Assembly: GCA_945788595.1 (NCBI GenBank)
Contig: CALZMS010000002.1
Location: 1 to 18,095 of the forward strand
Length of the DNA stretch: 18,095 nucleotides
Direction: 5' to 3'
Source: an uncultured Lachnospiraceae bacterium
Lineage (GTDB): Bacteria > Bacillota > Clostridia > Lachnospirales > Lachnospiraceae
Program-made: the position numbers and the translations under genes
Shown here: positions 8,439 through 15,600 of the stretch, piece after piece
How the letters are laid out: the number at the start of each line of letters is the position of its first letter
Numbering within the stretch: position 1 is the stretch's first letter
The notes under the pieces: model-generated
Seen by the model: only the letters and a program-made list of their open reading frames with translations
Database searches by the model: none
What the model was told of the DNA's origin: nothing

Positions 8439-8460
8439 GTTTAGAAAGGATGTTACGGTT

Positions 8461-8688
8461 ATGATGAAAATTTCTCTCGACATGATCATCGGTGATATTC
8501 TGGCTCAGGAGCCGGATATGGCCGGAGTACTCATGGGTATGGGTATGCACTGCATTGGCTGCCCGGCTTCCCAGATGGAGTCTATTGAGGAGGCTGCCAT
8601 GGTTCATGGATTTGATCCGAATGAATTTGTGAAGGAAGTTAATCTGTTTGTTGAGAAGAAGATGATGGTGGAAGAGGCTTCCAAGTAA
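8461..8688 (+). CDS. DUF1858 / hybrid-cluster-protein-associated CxxC redox mini-protein
   Basis: A 75-residue protein of the DUF1858 family (also described as the hybrid cluster protein-associated redox disulfide domain). It starts with KISLDMIIGDIL, and its signature MGMHCIGCPASQMESIEEAA carries the C-x-x-C pair (Cys31 and Cys34) typical of a redox-active disulfide or metal site. It is the second gene of the PPK2 operon, 22 bases downstream, with AAAGGA ten bases before the ATG at 8461. A longer open frame beginning at 8101 overlaps the PPK2 gene out of frame and is not a real start. The family's physiological role is not settled. The stop codon lies inside the loop of the terminator. Confidence 0.9.
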   Translation: MMKISLDMIIGDILAQEPDMAGVLMGMGMHCIGCPASQMESIEEAAMVHGFDPNEFVKEVNLFVEKKMMVEEASK

Positions 8689-8710
8689 GCACCCCACCTC
8701 TTCATTTTTT
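8671..8710 (+). terminator. Intrinsic terminator of the PPK2-DUF1858 operon
   Basis: GAAGAGG (8671-8677) pairs with CCTCTTC (8697-8703), followed by ATTTTTT. The left arm is the last codons of the DUF1858 gene and the loop contains its TAA. An inner GCTT/AAGC pairing may extend the helix. The 19-base loop is long, so this is a moderately strong call. Confidence 0.55.
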
Positions 8711-8722
8711 CAATGTGTAAAT

Positions 8723-8857
8723 GCCGGTGTCCGTTGAATCTACGGTCATATGAAAATTTACGCGACTTTAGCGAGCACGACTTCGAGACTACAGGCTCGA
8801 AGCGAGCGCAGCAGGAGCATAAATTTTCATATGACCGTAGATTCAACGGACACCGGC
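8723..8857. repeat. Long perfect inverted repeat element (38-base arms, 59-base structured core)
   Basis: The left arm (8723-8760, beginning GCCGGTGTCCGTTGAATC and ending CATATGAAAATTTA) is the exact reverse complement of the right arm (8820-8857). All 38 positions match. The core (8761-8819) is G+C-rich and contains its own hairpin, CTTCGAG (8781-8787) with CTCGAAG (8796-8802) around an 8-base loop, plus two AGCGAGC copies. No flanking target duplication is seen. It sits after the upstream operon's terminator and before the promoter at 8891. It could be a MITE-like or REP-like repeat or a structured RNA. Short open frames across it are by-products of the palindrome. Confidence 0.9.
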
Positions 8858-8890
8858 TTTCTTTTCCCCTCCATTTCGTCATTTTACCCA

Positions 8891-8919
8891 TTTACAGTAA
8901 AAAAGTGCAGTCGTATAAT
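8891..8919 (+). promoter_or_regulatory. Promoter of the DUF1275 gene
   Basis: TTTACA (8891-8896) and a consensus TATAAT (8914-8919) are separated by 17 bases, with one mismatch to the sigma-A consensus. The start codon is at 8967, leaving a leader of about 40 bases. Confidence 0.8.
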
Positions 8920-8966
8920 GTCACCAGCAAAATAATAAACAATATTTTTCCTGAGGATTTAGTAAA

Positions 8967-9641
8967 ATGAACGAAAAAGCAGAACGACATATACATCTGA
9001 ACATGGCTCTGGTCGGCGGATTTTTCGGCGGATTTGCGGTCATCAACCATATGGATCTGCTGGCCTCTGCCCAGACTTCCAATCTTATCTCACTGGCACT
9101 GATCCTGGTGGGACGTTCCAGCGAGGAGACACTGGCCCGTGTCGGAGCGCTTGGTGTCTATATCCTGGCACTGGCCCTTACCGTGCTTATCCCCCGGATT
9201 CTCAAATGGAACAATCAGCTGGTGAGCATTGCCATCGATATACTGGCACTTTTCTCTATTGCTTTCATGCCAGATACACTAGATCATTTCGTAGCCATGT
9301 ACCCGATCTTTTTTGCCATGGCTTACCAGTGGTGCTCCTTCCCTACTTCGGAAGGGTACGTATCCGCCACGATCTTTTCCACCAACAATCTGCGGCAGTG
9401 CGTCACGGCGTTCACCGCCTATCTCTGTGACCGCGACCCGAAGATGCTGGGAAAAGCCTGTATGTACGGCAAAGTCCTTCTGCTGTTTCATATCGGTGTG
9501 GCCTTTTCCTGGTTTGCCTGCCGGATTTTTGGCACCCGCGGCGCGCTTCTGGCCCTGATTCCCTGTATGACAGCGCTGGTACAGATTCTTCTTTCACTGC
9601 ATACTGCGCCCTTCCTGCTCAGGGAAACATCCCGTGTCTGA
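8967..9641 (+). CDS. DUF1275 (YoaK-like) integral membrane protein
   Basis: A 224-residue polytopic membrane protein. The N-terminal part, MALVGGFFGGFAVINHMDLLASAQTSNLISL written in short pieces as GGFFGGF (17-23) and AQTSNLISL (35-43), matches the DUF1275 signature in which a first helix is followed by an A-x-T-x-N-L motif. About six hydrophobic segments can be seen, at roughly 12-28, 36-50, 60-78, 85-100, 106-120 and 165-215 (two). The length is normal for the family, whose transport or other function is unknown. The ATG at 8967 has TGAGGA about nine bases upstream and its own strong promoter. It is transcribed alone and ends convergently with the adhesin gene. Confidence 0.8.
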   Translation: MNEKAERHIHLNMALVGGFFGGFAVINHMDLLASAQTSNLISLALILVGRSSEETLARVGALGVYILALALTVLIPRILKWNNQLVSIAIDILALFSIAFMPDTLDHFVAMYPIFFAMAYQWCSFPTSEGYVSATIFSTNNLRQCVTAFTAYLCDRDPKMLGKACMYGKVLLLFHIGVAFSWFACRIFGTRGALLALIPCMTALVQILLSLHTAPFLLRETSRV

Positions 9642-9662
9642 TTTTGCTAAAACCAGACACGG
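9632..9662. terminator. Hairpin between convergent genes, possible terminator
   Basis: CCGTGTCTG (9632-9640) pairs perfectly with CAGACACGG (9654-9662) around 13 bases. The TGA of the DUF1275 gene overlaps the left arm, and the adhesin gene ends seven bases to the right. Neither strand has a clear T-run after the stem, so it is an atypical intrinsic terminator or an attenuating hairpin serving both genes. Confidence 0.45.
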
Positions 9663-9669
9663 AAAACAC

Positions 9670-12600
9670 CTACGGTTGCGGCTTCCTTTTACCTTTCGGA
9701 TCTGCTTTTTTGTACCATATACACATCCCCGCAAGGATCATCACCACCGCTGCGGCTATCGGCAGGAAATCCGTCCAGTTTTCAAAACCACCGGTTTTGG
9801 GAAGTGTCAGAGCGGCATGGTTGGTGATCGTATACTTCAGATGATACAGATACCAGTTTTCTCCATATTTTACCGCATCCTCCGGCACTGTTTTCCCTTC
9901 CTTTGGTATATCTTCCAGACACAGAGGAATATTGATCTTCACCGGTTTGGCAAGAAGCGTGTTCCCGTCCTTTGTGCCCGTCTCTGTAAGCGTGTATTCA
10001 CCCGGCTGCAGATCTTCAAACAGGATCTGTCCCTGCTCATCCGTAACTGCCGTAAGAACTACAGAAGCATCTTCATTTTTCAGTGTAAATGTAACTCCCG
10101 GAAGTATCGTTTTTTCATCTTCTTCCAGTTTTGTGATGAGTACACTGCCTCTTACGGCTTTGTTCTCAAACGTTACTTCCTGATCCCAGGAAACAGTGTC
10201 CTCGTCTCCTGTCATTTTTTTACTTTCTTCCAGTGTGGGACCTACTGTGATCTTGAACATATTTTCTTCGCTTCTGCTGCCTTCTGTGAGACTTTCCAGA
10301 GATTCCTGCACATAGATTCCTTCCATTCCTGTTTCCGTAAGGGTATAGCTGCCCATGGGAATGTCTGTAAAAATCACACTCTTTGTGACGGTTTCCTCAT
10401 CCGGCATGCCTGATACATCCTCTGGCGTAAAAGTTACTTTCTGCACAAATTCCTGAGGATTTCCATAGATATCCTCACCCTTCAGCGTAAAGACAAAGGT
10501 GGGCAGATCCACAGCAAAACTGAGATTTTCTTTCCGGATCTTTTTATTGACTTTTACACAGGCTCCGGTAAAGAAAGTATGCGTGTTGGTGAGAATGGTT
10601 CTGTTTTCATCAGAAGGATCAGTCTCATAAGAGTCTTCATAACCCCAAAGCGATTCCCCGGTAATCCACTGTTCATCCTGCTTAAGTTCCTTCCAGGTGT
10701 AATCGATCTCCTGATCTCCTTTTCTTACCGGAAGTTCTGCTACCGTTTCGCGCCAGTCATTTTCGGCCGTCAGAAGAATCGTATCCGCAGAAGATGGATC
10801 CTGCATTTCGTCATACACAAGCCCTTGCTCTGTTTTCTTAAACTTCACCGCTATGCCATCTGCCAGAAGCTGCACCGTGACACTGTCCGGACGGATATTC
10901 TGTCTGTCCTCCTCATCTTCCCAGCATTTCTGTACCGAGAGATCCACGCTCTTTACCTCATGAAAATTTGTGATCTTCGTTTCTGAAGGATTTTCTTTGT
11001 CTTTTTCTGTAAGGGACAGATATGCCTCAGACGCATTTTCCTCTGTACCGGACAATTCTTCTTTCCAGGTGTAGTCGATCACCATACCCGTGTCCTCTGC
11101 TACAGGAAGACCAGTCTCTGTGTAACGCCATTCTCCGCTCTCTGTGGGCAGCACCACCGTTTTGATCAGCTGTTCATTCCCGTACAGACCTACTGTTACG
11201 CTGTCAGGACGGATGCCGTCACTGTTGTTTTTGTCTTCCCAGATTTTTTCCACTGACACTTCTGCCTCTGTTTCAGACACATTTCTGAAAATATAGGTAT
11301 TCGTCCCGGCATTCCAGAAACTGCCGTATTCCTTATAGCCTTTCGGTACACTTTCTTTAAATGATGACAGGAACTGCTCTCTGTCATCGTCCGCAAGCAT
11401 GCCAGGTTCTATATCGGTCACCAGCTGCCAGTTTTCTAATGCTTTGAGCACATACTGTTTCTCTGTACCATCGGCCAGGATAACACTGACACGGATGCTG
11501 TCCGGCCGGTCAGCTGCATTGTCACCATACCATTGTTTTTTCAGCGTTATGTACGGCATACGTTCGTCTTCATACAAGAGTTCATCCATGCCCACAAAAC
11601 TACTTTCTGCATTCTGCAGCTTTTCTTCACTGTACCCGTAAATAAACTCTGCTTTTGCAGAATCCTCTGTTTTTCCGGAAATATAAACTACTTTGTCATT
11701 AAGATCATAACCTTCCGGTGCCTTTGTTTCCCTGACATAGTACATCCAGGGTTCTGTTTTGTCCTTTTTATACAGCTGTGACGGCAGATGACTGAATTCC
11801 ACATAAGAAAACTCGCTGTCCCCGGAAATCTGTGTGGCAACGATCTCGTCCTTCCAAAACAGAATCTCTCCTTTTTCATTCACAATATCGCAGCCGGCAT
11901 ACAGCGTAAATTCCGCCCCTTCCAGCATCTCATGACGGGTATCTTTAGCATCTGCCTTTATAATCTGGATCGTTATGCTCTGCTGTTCATCTTCCAGAGA
12001 TACCGTCACTTCCGGTTCCGTATACACCCGTTCCACAGAGATGGTATCCGGATCTGCCACCTGAACCACTGCATCTATGGTACCAAACTCTGCATAACGT
12101 CCCGTATCGGCAAAGGAGATCTGCACCGTCATCTCCCCGGCTTTACCGGCGGTCTGGGGACTGAATTCTATCTCTGTCTGATCCGGATATATCTCCTCCT
12201 CTTTACCATTTTCATAAAACATGGTAAAAATAAAATCCTCTGCACAAAATGCATGACCGACGATCATCTCATTCTGAGGACAGGCCTCTATCCGTGAAGG
12301 AACATCTTCTTCATAGAGTTCTTCTTTTTCCAGTATCTGATCGTTGACATAGATAGTCGTCAGGCTGCTGCAGTAAGCAAACATACGACTGACATTTTCT
12401 GCATTTTTCATGTTAAAGCAGGACAGATCCAATGACGCAAGCCCGGTACAGCGATAAAACATACGGCCAAAATCCACTGCCCGGGAGGTATCTGTATTAT
12501 CAAAGAAAATATTTTCAAGTTCGATACAATTGGCAAACATGTCCTGCGACTGCGTATTCAGATATATCACCTGCCCCGCAAGCTGTGTGGATACATAGCC

Positions 12601-15600
12601 CTGCGTTCCCTCTGTCCAGAAAACGATACCGTCGCTTTCATCACTGGACACATTTGTCAGGGCTGCCCCCTCAGGTGCCTTTTCCCAGGTAAAGCTTACA
12701 CTGGTAACTTTGCCGTCCCGGAAAAGCTGATTCATTTCTTCGCCAGTCTTCAGCACATACTTTCCCACTTCCGGATCCGGAGAATTGTTTCCCAGTCCCG
12801 GTTCCACCTCCTGCGAAGGCTCTGCCTTTTTTATAACGTTAAGCTGTCTGGCCCGGTTGTCCCAGGTAAGCCGCACCGGATACTTTTCGGGATCCAGCAC
12901 ATACCCTTCAGGTGCAGAGATCTCTTTGATGTAATAGCTGCCCAGATAAAATCTGTCAGTCAGTTCGCCCTTTTCATCTGTTCGCGTAAAGAAAATCTGT
13001 CCGGAAGTATCGCTTGTTTTCTGATCGATCAGGGTGTCGGCAGCATATACTACCCGGCCATCATCCCGGCAGATATCTTCCTGGGCATACAGACCGTATA
13101 CCGCGCCGGCTGCAGGTCCTGTTCCACAGACAAAGCTCTGACTTTCCTCCACATATCCGGTCAGTACATTTCCCGTTTTTTCCAGGGAGATCTTTCCCAT
13201 GACAGGTCTGTCCGTCACTTCCAGCATATAGGTTCCATTCCCGTTTTCGTCATAGGAAACACTGTTTTTGTCCAGAACAAACCGGTATTCCTTCTCATTT
13301 AACAGATACCCCTCCGGCGGATACAGTTCCTTCAGCACATAGGTTCCATAGGAAAGACTGATGCATGCCTTTCCCGACGCACCTTCTTCCCCTTCCTCAT
13401 ACGCACCGGTACACAATGTAGTTACCAGCGTTCTTTTTTCGTTCTCCCCGTCTTTTTCTACTCTGTACAGCTGATACTGCGCGCCATCCAGAAAAACACC
13501 CGTTTCCTCCGACTTTTTTATCAGGGTAAACTCCACTTCTTTTTCCCGGTCGATCACACCGTCCTCTGCCACAGGGATCGTCTTATGCCTATCTTTTTCC
13601 GAAAGCGTCACATACACCGGTTCCATCTGTATATGCGCCGCATCACCGGACCGCTGCTCGATCCGATAGGTCCCAAATGCCAGTCCTTCAAATGTTACAG
13701 AACCATCCTCGCCGGTCTCCTTTACCTCTACCGTCTGTTCGTTTTCATCTATGACAGCAAACTCTGCCGAAGTTTCCGGCACCCGGATATCTTCGCCTGT
13801 CGTCATATACTTTTTGAGAGAAATACTGGCCCAGTCATTCCAGAGATCTACAGCTTCTATTTCATATACCTGTATTCCCTCCTCCACCACCGGTTCTATA
13901 TCTTTACTGTACACCGGAGGACAAAGCTCATACCCTTCTTCCCCCCAGATCTGCAAAACAATAAAGCCTTCCGGATGCTCTGCACACTGCCAGTCCGTCA
14001 GCAATACCGCAGCCTGCCCCCGGCTGTCTGTGCATAATTCAGCGATAACTGCCTGACTGTTTTTCTGGTATAAGCTTAAAAGAAAGTCCTTGCGTTCTTC
14101 CATATTGTCCATAGACGCAAGCTCATTTTTTGTTTTCTCTATTTTTGCAGCATCCAATATGACAAATTCTGCCAAAGCTTCCGGTTCTTTATCTTCCCCG
14201 GCATTCCGGGAAATATATTTTCTGATCCGTATTTTATCTCCACAAAAGCTGTCTTCTCCCGTGACAAAATAGGAGGTTTTTTCCGTAATATCCACGATTT
14301 TATCTTCCATCAGCTGGTATCCCGAAGTTCCGCTGATCTGATGAATTCTGTATCGGCCCAGCTCATTTATTTCTCCGAAATACACAACGCCTTCCTCGTC
14401 TGCCCTTGCAGTAGTGATCAGCTGTTCATCCGGACCGTAAAGAGCAAATTCTGCCCCTTCTTCTGCTTCCTTGCAGAACGTGTTTGTTTCTGCATCCGCT
14501 GCTGTACGGTATTTTGTCAGATAAATCCTTGCTTCCTTCAAAGGATCGTCCAGTAAAAGCTGTATTTTCTGTACACTGTCCTCTATTTTTACCGTCCGAT
14601 CCGGCACTCTGTCATACCCCTGTGTTTCCTGCGTCTGTCGGAGGATATACGTTCCGTAGGGAAGCAGCTGTGATTCTCCATATCCATCTTCGCCTATGGC
14701 AAACGAAGATACCGTATTTCCTTTCGCATCGATCAGACAAAAAGCATCGGTAATGGGCAGTATTTCCCCGGTTTGTGGATCTGCAGGAAAAGCTTCACCG
14801 TCAAAGGTTTTCTTTATGCATACTTTATTTTTTACTGGCCGGTCTGTTACTGTGATTTTTCGCTGCAGGGATGCATTGTCTGTATACGACAGATCCACGC
14901 TGTGCTTTGTATCATCCTTTTCATATCCTACAGGCGGTGTCTGCTCCAGAAGATAATATTTCGCAGGGAAAAGTCCCTCTGCCAGCGCAGTGCCGTTTTC
15001 ATCTGTGGTCATTACAGCCACCAGAGTATCCTTTGCATAGATGACAGTCTGATTGTCTGTTTCACAAATATTTTCCGCAGCATACAATCCATAAACAGCC
15101 CCTTTCAGACTGCATTCCACCCCTCCCTCTTCTTCACTTTTTTTACAAAGTTCCAAAGACATCCGCACCGGCTGATCCATAAAAAGGAAAGACATCTCTT
15201 CTGCAGAGCCTTCCTCTGCCTTCGTCTGCTCACCGGATCCGGAAATACTGTAATTGGGAGGAGCGCTGACTTCCACTGCTTTCCAGCTGTGCGTTTCTTT
15301 TTTCTTCATCTCAAGAAGGGCCTGGGCTTTTGCCTGCTGATCCTGTTTACAGGCGGCTATAGCCTGGGCCTCTGAAGCATAATACCCCTTGTCTATCTCT
15401 TCCTGCTGTTGGACCGCAGACAGACTATTCCAGTTTTTCACCCAGATATACTCTGTCTCTGCCGGTACTGTGACTGTATATGAAGCCTTATAAACATAGG
15501 ATGCACAGCCGTCTTTTCCTGTGGTAACAGACGCCACTTTCTGTCCGTCTCTGTACAGGTCAAACACAGCATCGGCCAGCCCGGTGCCTGTCTTTGCATC

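Noticed and set aside
8101-8688. 195-residue frame containing the DUF1858 protein
   Set aside because: The first two thirds run out of frame inside the PPK2 gene. The family protein begins at 8461 with its own ribosome site.
8723-8857. Inverted repeat as a CRISPR repeat, retron RNA or classic insertion sequence
   Set aside because: There is no direct repeat and spacer series, no reverse transcriptase nearby, and no transposase coding capacity. No target-site duplication was seen at the ends.
8713-8970. 85-residue open frame across the inverted repeat, and a 95-residue one on the other strand (8604-8891)
   Set aside because: Both come from the palindrome: the two strands give near-identical peptides because the arms are reverse complements. 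No credible start context.
11788-12297. Plus-strand open frames inside the adhesin gene (several of 60-259 residues)
   Set aside because: All are antisense to a single continuous 2208-codon gene with clear domains. None has a recognisable domain or ribosome site.
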